Below, piece by piece: positions 1 to 11,492 of a DNA stretch of 64,000 nt. Below the pieces are notes generated by a model. It searched no databases, was not told the origin of the DNA, and saw nothing but the letters and a program-made list of their open reading frames with translations. The stretch lies in NCBI GenBank assembly GCA_030323885.1, contig CM059199.1, forward strand, positions 39,378,590-39,442,589. The letters are read 5' to 3'. Made by a program: the position numbers and the translations under genes. The first letter of the stretch is position 1. Every line of letters begins with the position of its first letter. Origin of the DNA: Branchipolynoe longqiensis (lineage: Eukaryota > Annelida > Polychaeta > Phyllodocida > Polynoidae).

Positions 1-577
1 CAGATACACGTAGGGGACACGGTAGACGGAGACACAAAATGCTGATGTTGATGAGCGCTGATGAATGGGAGGGGCAACAGGGGGCAAGGGGGGCAAAGGG
101 GGCGGGAGTAGCAGTGCTGGCTTATCTAACAGCAATATATAAATACAAACTGCCACAGAATTATACTTCTCGAATGTGGAATACTACCAAAACAAAAGGC
201 GGCAAACACTCATGAAATCCGATTTTTTGTTGCAATTGATTTTGTGTGCAGGCCACTTGAAATTGAGAATACAAAAGAAGCTGACATTAATCACTTGTCA
301 TGGGGGGCAGGAACTGGGGAGTGTCTTGGAGGTCGGCCGAGCTCTTAGCCCAAGTGGGCAGCCAGCGGTGGACCGGACAATTTGCATGATCCATTTCACT
401 CGCTCAAAGGTCCCCTCCCCACCTCCACCCCCACCTGCCTCACCTGCCCCCACCCCAGGGTTACATCCCAGCCTCAGGCCGCAGCACCACACCCCACCCA
501 CGCCCCACCTCACCCCACCACCGGGTCCCATCCCAGCCTCAGAACCCAGCATCGTACCCCACCCGCACCCCACCTAA

Positions 578-853
578 CCCGAACCCCCGGGTCCCATCCC
601 AGCATCAGGCCCCACCGGCGCCCCACCTCACCCACCCGCGGGTCCCATCCCAGCATCAGGCCCCACCGGCACCCCACCTCACCCACCCGCGGGTCCCATC
701 CCAGCATCAGGCCCCACCGGCGCCCCACCTCACCCACCCATGGTCCCATCCCAGCATCAGGCCCCACCGGCGCCCCACCTCACCCATCCGCGGGTCCCAC
801 CCCAGCCTCAGGCCCCAGCACAATACCCTACCCGCACCCCACCTCACCCCACC
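578..853. repeat. GC-rich 51-bp minisatellite
   Basis: About five tandem units spaced 51, 51 and 50 bp apart (AGCATCAGG recurs at 601, 652, 703 and 753). Units are C-rich and differ by a few substitutions; degenerate copies extend left to about 440. All reading frames through it are open because the period is a multiple of three, so the proline-rich ORFs here are not genes. Confidence 0.9.
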
Positions 854-1134
854 CTCGGGTCCCATTTGGAGAATACTAATTATGGAAGCGGAAAGCTTAT
901 TATGAAAATCTATGAAATATTCAAACACTTTTAAAAAAAATGATCACGACCAACAATTCCGACCGTTTCCCATGGCTGGTCACAATTCTTGTACCACAGA
1001 CGCAGTAAGATGAGTGGCCTACTACCCACTGCTAACTGCAGTGGCAATAGATACCGTCGTAAATAGGGAGTATCTTGAATGATGGCTGCTGTTTCAAGGA
1101 GAGGCAGGTGCAGGAAGCGGACAAACTAAATAGT

Positions 1135-1352
1135 TTAGGAGTTCATGTGTGCAATATGATAAACATTGGAGCCAAACTTTCAAAAGATTAATTGTGTACA
1201 TTCATATTGTGTGTGTATTGTTCCATAACCATTTACTAACAAGGAGAGTGGAATTAGAGATAATTAAATTTATCCTCAGATAAACATATTTTATTTCGAA
1301 TCAAAATCTGGATTGGCATTTACGGGGTTTTGCGCCTGAACTCTTCATTTGA
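1135..1352. repeat. Half copy of a TTCAGGCGCAAAACC-ended MITE
   Basis: This stretch matches the right half of the complete short TIR element at 35311-35541, ending in GGTTTTGCGCCTGAA. The left TIR is not recognisable, so it is a truncated copy. No coding capacity. Confidence 0.55.
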
Positions 1353-1389
1353 TCTTGGCACATCCATACTGTACATTATCGCGTCCAAA

Positions 1390-1515
1390 CGTTGATATAT
1401 AAGTTTTAGTAAGGCCATGGGACTTTCGCAATAATGACTGGCCCCGTTCATGTTTTAATTTTGATGTTGTATATCGATGAACGTGTCCTGATCTCCTGAT
1501 CTCTTTTTCTAGCAT
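1390..1515 (+). repeat. Dispersed repeat, uninterrupted copy
   Basis: The same sequence (CGTCCAAACGTTGATATATA through GATCTCCTGATCTC) recurs at 2808-2839 and 3580-3668, where it is split by a 740-bp MITE. This copy therefore preserves the empty target site of that MITE. Confidence 0.8.
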
Positions 1516-1695
1516 GTGGTTGTGTCCTTAAAGAGCAGTACGGCCTATGCATATTTTTGTATATCAGGTCCAGGGCTCAGACTTTCCTATTCCAGATCAT
1601 TCTGTTTATAAGGAGCGGTGTGAAGACAACCATTAATGGTTATACCATTCCTACAATGACTATTGTCAACAGGTTATTTTATGTATGTTTTTTAT

Positions 1696-2031
1696 TTGTT
1701 GTTGTTGTGTTATGTCCTAGCAACATCTAAGGTTATATCAGGATGGGTACCGACTTGTTACAGTGCGCACTCATGGCAACTTTATAGTGCTGTCCCACTG
1801 GGAAACCAGGCCGCCAGCACCATGACCTGGTATCCCACTCAGTCACATTATCCTGACACTGAGAACACCAGTCCTTGCCCTGTCCTAATAATACTGAGCG
1901 CCTGGCTAGGAAGCGACAAGTATACATTTTTAAGTCATTGGTTTGACTCGACCAGGGTTCAAACCCACTACCCCACGATCTACAAGCAAGGGAGATGGAA
2001 GCTCTAACTCATTCGGCCATCCCATCTGGTC
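1696..2031 (-). mobile_element. SINE-A copy, full length
   Basis: tRNA-derived SINE on the minus strand. The tRNA-like head (GGGATGGCCGAATGAG... and GGTTYGAA B-box-like region) lies at the right, near 1960-2030, and the AACATCTAAGGT motif plus the poly(CAACAA) tail lie at the left. Diverged from other copies by several substitutions. Confidence 0.85.
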
Positions 2032-2399
2032 AGTTTATGTATGTAGACTATGTATAGATAGACATTGTGAATAACAAATATAAAATATCTTATGTCTATA
2101 AATTATAATGGCGTGTTTCCTCAGTCAGAAAAATATATCTGTAGGATTCAGCCAGTTAAATGTCATCCTAAGTAGCATTATGCATTGTATCTGATTGATT
2201 GCTTGATTGGTTGTTTACTGTTTAATGCCATATTCCCAGCGAGAAATATACTGGAGATATACATGTGTGGCAGATATGAGTCCTGTTGAAGGAAGTGGAT
2301 GGTAGTGTCATGGTTACCAAAGGTGAACCTTCTATTAATTATCATAGGGTGAATCTTGTAATTGTATGAGTAAAAGAACAACACAATTGCTTAAACAGG

Positions 2400-2835
2400 T
2401 TGGGGAAACACCTGAAATGAGAGTCTGTTGGTACAACCGGTTCCGTTGATGTAATCCAGTATGGGATAAATCCAAGCATCAGTTCCGTTGGTGTAATTCA
2501 GTATGGCATAACTCCAAGCATATATCCAGTTTGTATGGGGGCAGGGGTTGATGTGAGAGTGTAGAGGCCATGCCTAATATCCCCCTCCCTTCCACCCACC
2601 CCATACTTCCCCTCGCAGCATGTGTCATGGCCACTCCTAATGATCCCTGTCCCCAGCAACCACAACACATGTCTGATGGGGAGGGGGTGGGGGAGGGGGA
2701 GAGGGGAAGGATCGATGACCGAGTTTACGGTTCCTGGTGGGCAGGGGAAGGGGTTGAGGTAGGACGGAGCAATAACCCAATTTAGGGTGCTTTGTAGAAC
2801 ACTTATCACGTCCAAACGTTGATATATAAGTTTTA
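2400..2835. other. Non-coding, partly repetitive
   Basis: Contains a roughly 45-bp duplication (TCCGTTG-TGTAATYCAGTATGG at 2446 and 2482) and G-rich low-complexity DNA. No gene seen. Confidence 0.5.
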
Positions 2836-2839
2836 CTAA

Positions 2840-3579
2840 TGGCCCTGTCACACTACGACGTGACTACATCAGCGTAGGCAGAACGTGAAAATAATTATAT
2901 TACGTCGACGTTATGGGCGTAATATGCAAATTGTGGACGTGAGCGTAACGTGAAAGTAACGTTGGTGTACGACGTGACCTTAGCTGTAACGTGACAACGT
3001 TAGGGGGGAGGTGTAATTGGCGACGTGACCGGGCGTTAGTGTAACGTGAGCGTAACGTCGCCGTAACGGGTGCGACGTGGACGTAACGTGACCGTAACGC
3101 CAACGTAACGTGACCGTAACGTGACCGTAACGTGACCGTAACGTGACCGTAACGTGACCGTAACCGTGACCGTAACGTGACCGTAACGTGACCGTAACGT
3201 GACCATAACGTGACCATAACGTGACTGTAACGTGCAAAAAGCTGCCCACAGCTTGCTCCCACCCAGGCCGTCGGTCTGATGTGACATAACGTGACTCTAA
3301 CGTCATTTACGCTGCTATAACGATCGCGGAACGTCTACCTAACGTCATTGTCACGTCATCCCGACGTGACGGCTTCACGTCGAGATACGTCGAAAGTTTT
3401 GAACAGGTTCAAAACCTTGACGCGCGCCGACGTAACACGACGTAATATGACGTAGCTCGACGTCACTCTAACGTCATTATGACGTCATCATAACGTAACC
3501 CAACGTACGGCAACGTAATGACGAAAAATCGTCACGTTAGGCTCACGTTGGCTCGTTACGTCATAGTGTGACAGGGGTA
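2840..3579. mobile_element. MITE-1 copy with internal CGTGAC array
   Basis: Ends are TGGCCCTGTCACACTACGAC at the left and, reversed, TACCCCTGTCACACTATGAC at the right, so it has TIRs of about 20 bp. It is flanked by TAA at 2837-2839 and 3580-3582, consistent with a 3-bp target duplication. The interior (about 3040-3235) is a tandem array of an 11-bp ACGTGACCGTA unit. There is no transposase, so it is non-autonomous; a PIF/Harbinger-type origin is an inference from the TWA-like duplication only. Confidence 0.85.
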
Positions 3580-3662
3580 TAAGGCCATGGGACTTTCGCA
3601 ATAATGACTGGCCCCCTCATGTTTTAATTTTGATGTTGGATATCGATGAACATGTCCTGATC

Positions 3663-3860
3663 TCCTCATCTCCAGGACGAGTTATTCATCGTGGCGATAT
3701 CGACCGACGGGAAAAAATCAACCGATTTGTGGTTTGCTGACATTCCAATCGGGTCAGTCGATGTGTGCTTCAAATTGGACATGGGTTCAGAGGCAAACAT
3801 CAATCCGATGGATGTTTTCAAATGGATCGTTGCAGCAGAGATGACCAAGCCTAGATGTTG
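3663..3860 (+). pseudogene. Ty3/Gypsy aspartic protease relic
   Basis: The reading frame from about 3673 contains FKLDMGSEANINPM, which resembles the retropepsin active-site region of Ty3/Gypsy Pol (usual core DTGA; here DMGS, so the site is altered). It ends at a stop at 3858-3860. The next domain follows about 40 bp downstream in another frame. This is a remnant of an LTR retrotransposon, not an active gene; no LTR was identified around it. Confidence 0.7.
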
Positions 3861-3897
3861 ACTGGTCACATATCCGGACAGACGATCAACCCATCAG

Positions 3898-4254
3898 GTG
3901 AAACAAGGCTTCAGTTGTGAGGCCAGTGGCTGCGATTCCAGGTCATTGAGAAGGGAGGCATGCATTCTGTTACGTATCTTGTCTCGTGTTGACAGCATGC
4001 AGACAGAAATCACGGAAGGCAACGATGACGTGCAGCAAATGGTAAAACCCTTTAACAATGTTTTTACTGGTCTAGGCACTATTAAAGTAGAAGCACAAAT
4101 TCATGTAGATAGTTCTTTCCAGCCAATAGTAGATCCGCCAAGAAGAATCCTGCATGCGATTGAAAATAAGGTGTGGAAAGAATTAGATAGAATGGTTGCA
4201 TTGGGTGTAATATTAGCGGAGACTGAACCAACCCCATGGGTAAATTCCATCACC
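3898..4254 (+). pseudogene. Ty3/Gypsy reverse transcriptase N-terminal relic
   Basis: The frame carries FTGLGTIK, then VDPPRRI, then LDRMVALGVI and EPTPWVNSI, the order and spacing seen at the start of the Ty3/Gypsy reverse transcriptase domain. The similarity stops abruptly at about 4254, after which the DNA becomes C-rich low complexity, so the YxDD catalytic part is missing. Together with the protease relic upstream it marks one truncated Gypsy pol copy. Confidence 0.8.
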
Positions 4255-5040
4255 CCTTCCCCCACTTCCTGCGCTCTCCCGATTCCGGTCAGCACATGCT
4301 CAGAAGAGTCATCTGCACCCACCCCCACCCTCTGGTAACCGCCCCTGCCCTTGGTAACACCCCCCCCCCCCCGCCCCAACCCCCGCCACTAACCCTGTAT
4401 CCAGTGACGGAGTGGGACGTGTGTGTGCAGGGGGAAGGTGGGTTGGCTGTATGGGGTGTATATCTGAATAGCTGGTTCAGGGGCTTGTGTATGGTAGAAA
4501 GGCTAGACCTAGAAGCTGGTGTCAGTGTGGGGGTGGGGGTGGGGTGCGGGGTGGGGGGTGGGGGTGGAGTTGGGGGTGATGGTAATGTAGGCAGCTGCCT
4601 TGGCTTCTGATTCAGTGTTGTTTCTACACTTGCCCAGAAATTCAGAGATATCAATGTTTGCTTTTGTGTATGCTCCGACTCTACCACCCCCAACCCGCAC
4701 ACATACACAGCAGAAAGGCCATCCACACCAACAAGCTACTCTATAAGGGGTGGATACACATATACATATATACATATATAAATAAATGGTATAATATGGC
4801 CCCCTGGTCAGACCTCCTCCACCCGAGCACATGCCCCCCATCACCTCTCTCCCTCCACACAGAGATAGTGGACTCTGTGAGGAGCACTGGTGACCAGCAT
4901 AGGAGGGCCCTTGCAAACAGGGGTGGGTGGGGTAACCATGGTTACTAATTATGACGGTGGCTGAGTGACCAAAGTTAGCACAGAAAGAGGGAGTTTGTGA
5001 AGAACCCACATGTAGGAAATGCAATTTTATTTAAAGTTGG
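4255..5040. other. Low-complexity C/G-rich tracts and dispersed repeat
   Basis: Poly-C, (GGGTG)n and TATA-rich tracts. The end (about 4921-5040, containing TAACCATGGTTACTAATTA) is shared with 7845-7955 and, inverted, with about 9190-9265. No gene seen. Confidence 0.6.
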
Positions 5041-6055
5041 GTTGAGGGGTGTGTGGAGTTGCATGGTGGCAGTTGATTTTTGTCTTATTTGTTAGATACA
5101 TATATCAAATTGATTGTTATGATCGTTATGAGCTACTAATCATTAGTCCAGATGACTAGTTTTGAAGCAATTTGAGCTGAAAGAACCCAACATAATTTCG
5201 ACAAGCTTGCCAAAGGTCCTATGGTCATCTGGTGGTGACCAGTTGTAAAGTCGTCGTCTGGCAGCTGTAGTTCTGTAGACAGGCTAATAGGAAATCAATA
5301 CAGGAAAGGATAAGTAAAGCAGAGTATAAAGAGTGCAGGAAGACAGAGAGCTTGTACCCTCAGGTTTATTATTATATAGTGATTTCTGGACCTGACATGG
5401 CATATCACCTGACCATGCCCTCCAATGAACAGTAAGCATTTCTAGGTCCACCAATCAACAGGAAGCATTCCTGTGTCACTATGGCAACTGTGATCTACCC
5501 ACCACCACCATGCCTGGTGGCTGCTTTGGCCTAACCTGCACTGTTGTGTCTGTGTGTGTGGTGATCCATTACTAACATTTGGGGGGGAGGGGGTTGTGAG
5601 TAGAGCTCTTGAGCTCCTTCCACACTAACTGTAGTGCCCCTCTCACACTATCTATAGAATACACAATGACTATTTAATACAAGTAAAGGATCACCAGCAC
5701 TACAGAATTACATTCATGCACCTGTACATCATTTAACTTTATAGACCATTTGTAATCCCTTATAGACCAGTTCACATTCCCCACCAATGTGTTTTATCAG
5801 AATATTTTACACAGTGATGTGAGATGACCTACTAATCCTGGAACCTGACAGGGATGTAGGTAGGTATTTCTGTTTACATTCTGAGAACGGATTGGTGCCA
5901 TACACTCATGGCACTAAGGTTAATTTAATTCATATCTATCGAATTGACCAAGTAGCATCGAATATCCAACATCACATATACATTGATATATGATTGACAT
6001 TGTCCCAATGGCAGAAATTTCAAAACATCAAACTACGCAACTACCCACCAAACTG
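5041..6055. other. Non-coding, no feature recognised
   Basis: Apart from a 5090-5215 stretch resembling the interior of MITE-2 (compare 45660-45790), I see no gene, TIR pair or tRNA-like head here. Confidence 0.4.
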
Positions 6056-6059
6056 CACA

Positions 6060-6262
6060 TTCTATGATTGAGCCAGGCCTGAGCATTAATGGTTTGATGG
6101 GATCCACTGCAATTGCGCAGGTTTCTTGTGATGGATCCCATCCAAATGATAATGCATGACCAGAACAGTTGCTGCCATCATAGCATTACACCTGGAGTTC
6201 TATGCATTTGTGGCAGATCCCGTCAAGCCATTAATGCTCAGGTCCAGCTGGATCGTAGACTA
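6060..6262. repeat. Fold-back repeat
   Basis: Arms of about 45 bp (6060-6105 and 6214-6262) are imperfect inverted copies; each includes CCTGAGCATTAATGG in one orientation. Short MITE-like hairpin without coding capacity. Confidence 0.65.
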
Positions 6263-6347
6263 TGGCTGCTGCCATCATCTTTATTAGGATCATTTGGTGG
6301 TGCATGATGGGGTTGGGGTGTACATCAATGCATGCATGCATACATAT

Positions 6348-6530
6348 GTAGTGGTCTGCACTGACCTCTCAGGCAAGTAATCACATAGACAGGTAGGCGT
6401 GGGGAGTGTGTTGATATCAGGGAGCCTAGGTGGTGTAATGGTTAGCACACTGGCCCGGAATGCACAGAGATGTGGGTTCGAGTCCCACTCTAGGCGCAGT
6501 ATTTCCCATTTTCATCACCCCCACGACACT
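6348..6530 (+). mobile_element. tRNA-headed short element, copy 1
   Basis: A tRNA-like head (about 6424-6497) has a 7-bp acceptor-like stem (GCCTAGG with TCTAGGC), an A-box-like GGTGTAATGGTTAGCA and a B-box-like GGTTCGAGTCC. The anticodon stem is poor, so it is a SINE-like head rather than a tRNA gene. The whole unit recurs at 6669-6850, 321 bp away. Confidence 0.7.
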
Positions 6531-6668
6531 GGTTGCCGTGATCAGGATCCTGTACAAGCTTTGCGCTGTATGGTTGTTGAACCTACCCTGTGTATGTATG
6601 TGTTAGTGCATTGCCTGTATGTATGTAATTGTAAGCATTACAAGACTTACAATTCCAGGGGGACGAGT

Positions 6669-6850
6669 GTAGTGGTCTGCACTGACCTCTCAGGCAAGTA
6701 ATCACATAGACAGGTAGGCGTGGGGAGTGTGTTGATATCAGGGAGCCTAGGTGGTGTAATTGTTAGCACACTGGCCCGGAATGCAAAGAGATGCGGGTTC
6801 GAGTCCCGCTCTAGGCACGGTATTTCCCATTCTCATCACCCCCACGACAC
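6669..6850 (+). mobile_element. tRNA-headed short element, copy 2
   Basis: Second copy of the preceding unit, with the same B box (GGTTCGAGTCC) and a few substitutions, ending at CCCACGACAC before a CATA microsatellite. The direct repetition suggests a tandem or dimeric SINE. Confidence 0.7.
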
Positions 6851-7399
6851 ATATATACACATGCATACATTATATACATAATGATATATGCACACATATA
6901 TACATGGATACATACATATACATACATACATGCATACATCTACATGCATAGATACATATGTAATAACTCAAATATTTTAACATTTATAAATTTAAAAACA
7001 TGTTGGTGAGACTTGCCATCCTGCTGTGGGTGGGGTGGGGTGGGTATTGGGGTGGGGGTGGTGGTACAGTAGTTGCACATGACAAACACAAACATTGATA
7101 CCACCAAAGCTGATGGAAAGGGTAGATACAACAGGTATCTGATTCCAGTAACCCCCCCAATACCCCCCCCCCCCACACACACACTAATACTGACACCAGC
7201 TCCTAGTCTCTCTACCCTCCACACACCCCTCAACCCGACCCGGACATCCCATTTGCACTGCATGCAGCCCCCCCCCCCCTCCGACATGCCCATTCAGTCA
7301 CTGGGTAACTGAATATGGGGTGCGTGTGGCTGTGTGGGGAGGGGGGGGGGGAAGATGCCTTACCAGCGGGATAAACCTGATTGCGTCTCAGAGTATGAC

Positions 7400-7955
7400 A
7401 GGACATTAAATATGTTGTACCAATTAAATGACTATCAGCCACATTTGGTGTTTCATTTAAGAGTGATTATGAATAGAATTTACATTAAAACAGGAGGATA
7501 TTTATGTATTGCACCTTATATCATGGGGGTGTTGTTAAACTGGTAAACAAATATTTACATTATTAAAGAAAACATTTGCAGATTATATATTTATGTGATC
7601 AGGGAATTGATCTGGTGTTTGTGTTCTAGCAAAGTACCCGTTAATGATGGTAATTGCTGCCTTGTGACATTGGGTGAGAATGAGTGTGTTTGACCTGTGT
7701 GGTGGTATCTCCCTGATTGAACCCTTGGTCCGACCTCCCACCCCCCGACCACATGCCCCCCCCCCCCCCACACACAAACAGTGGACAGTGTGATATGCAC
7801 TGGCGAGCAGCTGAGGGGGCCATGCTGCTTGCAAACAGGGGTGGGTGGTTGTTACCATGGTTACTAATTAGGGAAGGATGTGAGTGACCAAAGTTAGCAC
7901 AGGATGAGGAAGTTGGTGAAGAACACTCATGTAGGAAGTGGTATTTTATTTAATT
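7400..7955 (+). repeat. Dispersed repeat, left arm of an inverted pair
   Basis: Matches about 9190-9680 in the opposite orientation; for example GTTTCATTTAAGAGT near 7451 and its reverse complement near 9640. The two arms enclose microsatellite DNA. No open reading frame resembling a known protein. Confidence 0.7.
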
Positions 7956-8007
7956 ACAATATTTCTTAGGACAATTTGGTGGTGAATGATGGGGTCGAGG
8001 TGGTGCA

Positions 8008-8370
8008 TGCATGCTTAGATACATGCACACATACTTATATGCATACACATAGATACATCCGTACATACATACATACTTATGCACATCTATACGGATAGTG
8101 AGAAATCCTTTATCACATGTAATAAGCTCTGTAGTGTCTTACACCCCCCCACCCCACACCCTGGGTTGGGGGTAGGTACCAGCGTGCACCTCTCTGCCTC
8201 CTATACCTCTCTATTCTCCACTCACATTGAGAACATATATATATATATATACATATATACATATATATGCGTGCATACATACATATGTACATATGATGCA
8301 TACATATATACATGCATACACAAATATATAGATACAGTATAATACATACATGCGCACATACATATATCTA
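8008..8370. repeat. CATA/TATA microsatellites
   Basis: Short-period ATAC/ATGC and TA tracts at 8008-8085 and 8228-8370, separated by unique C-rich DNA. Confidence 0.8.
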
Positions 8371-8534
8371 TTTTTTTATGAAAGTGTATGTAAATATTTT
8401 CGCAACACCCACTCTGGTAGAAGGGTATGAGTGTGTGTTTGTGTGGAGGGCCAAAGCACTATGGCCGAACACTGGTGTCCCGAACACTGGTGTCCGATGG
8501 CCACCCCTGACACACAATCAGTAGAAGTGTGTGT

Positions 8535-8720
8535 GTGAGGGGGGGGGGGGGGAGGGGGGGGGTGTAGAGGGGGGGCGGTAGAGGGGAGAGGTATTTCTTC
8601 TGCAGCCCACAAACCTGTACGATTTGTAAGGGGAGGGGGATAATGGGTTGAGGCATGGATGCGAGGAGGGGTATGTGTGTGTGTGTGGGGGGGGGAGGTA
8701 TGAGATGCTGGTGCCAGTGT
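8535..8720. repeat. G-rich low-complexity tract
   Basis: Runs of G broken by GA and GT, for example 8538-8580. No gene. Confidence 0.7.
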
Positions 8721-8994
8721 CAGTGTGTGTGGATTGAGGGCAGGGGGTGAGGGGTGCCGCAGGTTACTGCAGGAAGTACCAAGTTCTGCTTCAGGCTGCT
8801 TCTGACAACCCTGACCCCTCTAACCCCCACCCCACCCCCACCCCTCAACCACCACCACAGACACACTTCTCCTACTGATCGTGTGTCAGCGGTGGCCATC
8901 ATATGTGTTCCCTTTTCCTGGTGCTGTGCCGCAGTACTTTGACCCTCCACACACACATCCTCCTACCAGGGTTGGTGTTGGGGAGTTGCAGTCT

Positions 8995-9135
8995 AAGATG
9001 TATGTGTGTATGTATGTAAGCATATATGGATGGATCGGTGGATCTATGCACATGTATGTATGGATGTGTATGTATGGATGTGTATTGATGTATGTGTGGA
9101 TGTTTATGCATGCATATGTATGCATGCATGTGCAC
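8995..9135. repeat. TGTATG microsatellite
   Basis: Imperfect TGTATGGA-type repeats. Open frames on both strands are a by-product of the repeat. Confidence 0.8.
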
Positions 9136-9189
9136 CCCATCCCCATCATTCACCACCAAATTGTCCTAACAGATACCATAAATAAATAA

Positions 9190-9680
9190 TGTATCACTTC
9201 CTACATGTGGGTTCTTCAACCCCCTCATCGGTCACCGACACCCTGTTTTAATTAGTAACCATGGTAGCCCCCTCCCACCCTTGTTTGCAAGCAAAGGAGG
9301 GGGGCCTCTGTTGCTCACCAGCACACTGTGTGTGTGTTGGGGGATGTCGGAGAAGCTGTGTTGAGGGTGGGGCTGGGGATGAGGGGAGGAGCATGCTCTC
9401 CAGTCCGGTATTGGCGGACTTACCAGAGGTTCAGTGAGTGAAACACAGCACAGTTGCCACATATAAGGGGTATTTTGCTAGGACACAATCACCAGATGTT
9501 CTCACTGATCACATAAATATAAAACCAACAAATGCTTTCTTTAATGATATAAATATTATTTGCCAGTTGAACAAAACCACCATGATATGAGATGTAATAT
9601 ATAAACGTCCTTTTGTTTTAATCTAAATTCAATCCTTAATTACTCTTAAATGAAACACCAACATGTGGCTGATAGGCACT
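9190..9680 (-). repeat. Dispersed repeat, right arm of an inverted pair
   Basis: Reverse-oriented copy of 7400-7955 with many substitutions and a different interior. Confidence 0.7.
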
Positions 9681-9865
9681 TAATTGGTGCAGAAGGTTTG
9701 TGTCTTTCTACTAATATAAATATGTGTTGCCAGTTGAAACAAGTTCACTGGATATAGGTGATAACACATTTTCCGATTGTGAAGCCTACCAATTAACATA
9801 CTGAAATATATCAACGATACAGATTGCATCAACAGACCCTCATTACAGGTGTTTCCCCAACCTGT

Positions 9866-10221
9866 TAAAGTTGCATAGTCCGATGCTTTTTGCGTTTTGC
9901 TAATTTGTCTGAGATAAATATATTAAATTGATTGTTATAATCTACCTTATTTCAGGTAAAAGTAACTTTGATTTTAAATCGAAAAGTGTTTGTGATATTT
10001 GAAATTCAAACATGCAAACCTAGTTTTGGCAAGCACGCCAAAACTCTGACACCATAGGGTTCAAAAGTAACAGGGTTCTATCAAATTCTCTTAGTGTTCC
10101 CTTCTGTGTGGCAATAAATGCTTAAGATGTGTATCAATATCTAAATTAGATATGTAGAGTCAAATCTATATAATTATTTTGGTTTTGAAAGATGTGATGC
10201 TTCATCGGACTATGTAGCCTT
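9866..10221. mobile_element. MITE-2 copy
   Basis: Starts AAAGTTGCATAGTCCGATG and ends CATCGGACTATGTAGCCTT, giving TIRs of about 20 bp around an AT-rich non-coding interior of about 356 bp. This uninterrupted copy is the reference for target sites at 11.5, 29.9, 40.7 and 46.7 kb. Confidence 0.8.
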
Positions 10222-10960
10222 CAGTTTTAGTCAAACTACGGTGGGTGACTACTTCGATCACTTTGCTATTACTTTGCAACCACTTTGAATCAAAGAATCC
10301 ACCTCGTTAGGAACCTCATTGCAACCATATCAATAATCGCCGATACCTGGGTAACCACTTTGGTCGCAAGGAGGTTATTAGTGCAGTAGCTGCAACCGCA
10401 TTGCCACCAAAATGGTCGCACGGAGGTTGGCGATCCCTGAGAACTACATTGCGACCCATTTGCAACCACTTGCGATAAGTTTCCGACATGTTATCAACCA
10501 CTCCTTTTGGTTGTTGCAATTATTAGTGTGGCTGAGTTATAACTGTGTTATGGCGTAACCAACCGAGTGATTCCCGTGCAAGATATTTAAATCCTTTTAA
10601 ATATTATTGATACTACGCCTGGTGCAGAGAGCGATCTGTCCTCAAAATGTAGGTCACATAATGGAACCCTGACTTACACTACTCCATCGTCATGTAGCCG
10701 AAATATTATAAGTGGGGAAGCTGCACCCAACTGGAAGAGCAAATTATTGTCTGTCCGGATGCCATGCATGATGGTGATACAGACCAGGCGTATGAACCGA
10801 TGAATCGATTAGAGGGTGTTAAGCCAAAACAATTGCACATCTTGATTATCCGCTGTGATGTAGGGATACCAACAGACAGGCATTGCTATTTTTGTTTTGG
10901 GGGGTCCATTAGTCGTTTAAGCAGGGGAAATTTCAGTCATAGACGACTGGTCTTCCTCAT
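10222..10960. other. Non-coding, no gene seen
   Basis: Contains several dispersed GCAACCAC/GGTCGCA words at 10275-10500 that hint at an imperfect short repeat, but no TIR pair or protein similarity that I recognise. Confidence 0.4.
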
Positions 10961-10964
10961 TCCA

Positions 10965-11165
10965 CTGCTGGTCGATAGAAAGCCCGAGCCTACACTTTTA
11001 CCGACCCAAGGGATTTTTAACCTCCCACACCACATAGACATGGTATGAGAGCAACCGGCCTTTGATGACGCTGTAAGTTATTCACAGTGGTGGAAAAACT
11101 AATTGGCAGAGCTGGGGGCACGGGAAATCGAACCACCGACTCTCAGATTAAGAGTCTGAAGGGAT
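10965..11165 (-). mobile_element. SINE-C copy
   Basis: Nearly identical for about 125 bp to 21127-21250 (ACCGACCCAAGGGATTTTTA). Read on the minus strand it starts with a tRNA-like head whose B-box-like GGTGGTTCGATTTCC is at about 11127-11141, so it looks like a third tRNA-derived SINE family. Confidence 0.7.
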
Positions 11166-11492
11166 AAACATTTCCTGTAAGAAGTGTAATCAATCGATTT
11201 CTGAAGCTGTCGCTTGGAAGGAGGGAAAGGCTATGATGGAGTTGGAATGATCCCCGATATCTGCGGCTGCAAGTCGGCTTGCATAATTAATGGCTCCTTG
11301 TGAAGGGCGAAATGGAAACGAGGCTAAGGTAAACAGTTCACTATTTGGATAATATTCCTAGAATCGCAAATTGATAGGGCAAATATAGGAACCTAGTTTG
11401 GAATTGTCAACAGGTGCGCATAGGGAATAAAGTGTTATTGTAATAACAGGTGGTGGGAAAACACGCCATGAAATATTAGATATTGTGATATG

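Noticed and set aside
382..879. Long proline-rich ORFs on both strands
   Set aside because: They follow the 51-bp minisatellite, whose period keeps all frames open; no domain or start context.
2900..3306. Minus-strand ORFs with repeated SRYGHVTVTLR peptides
   Set aside because: Translation of the 11-bp array in MITE-1; three overlapping frames are open for the same reason.
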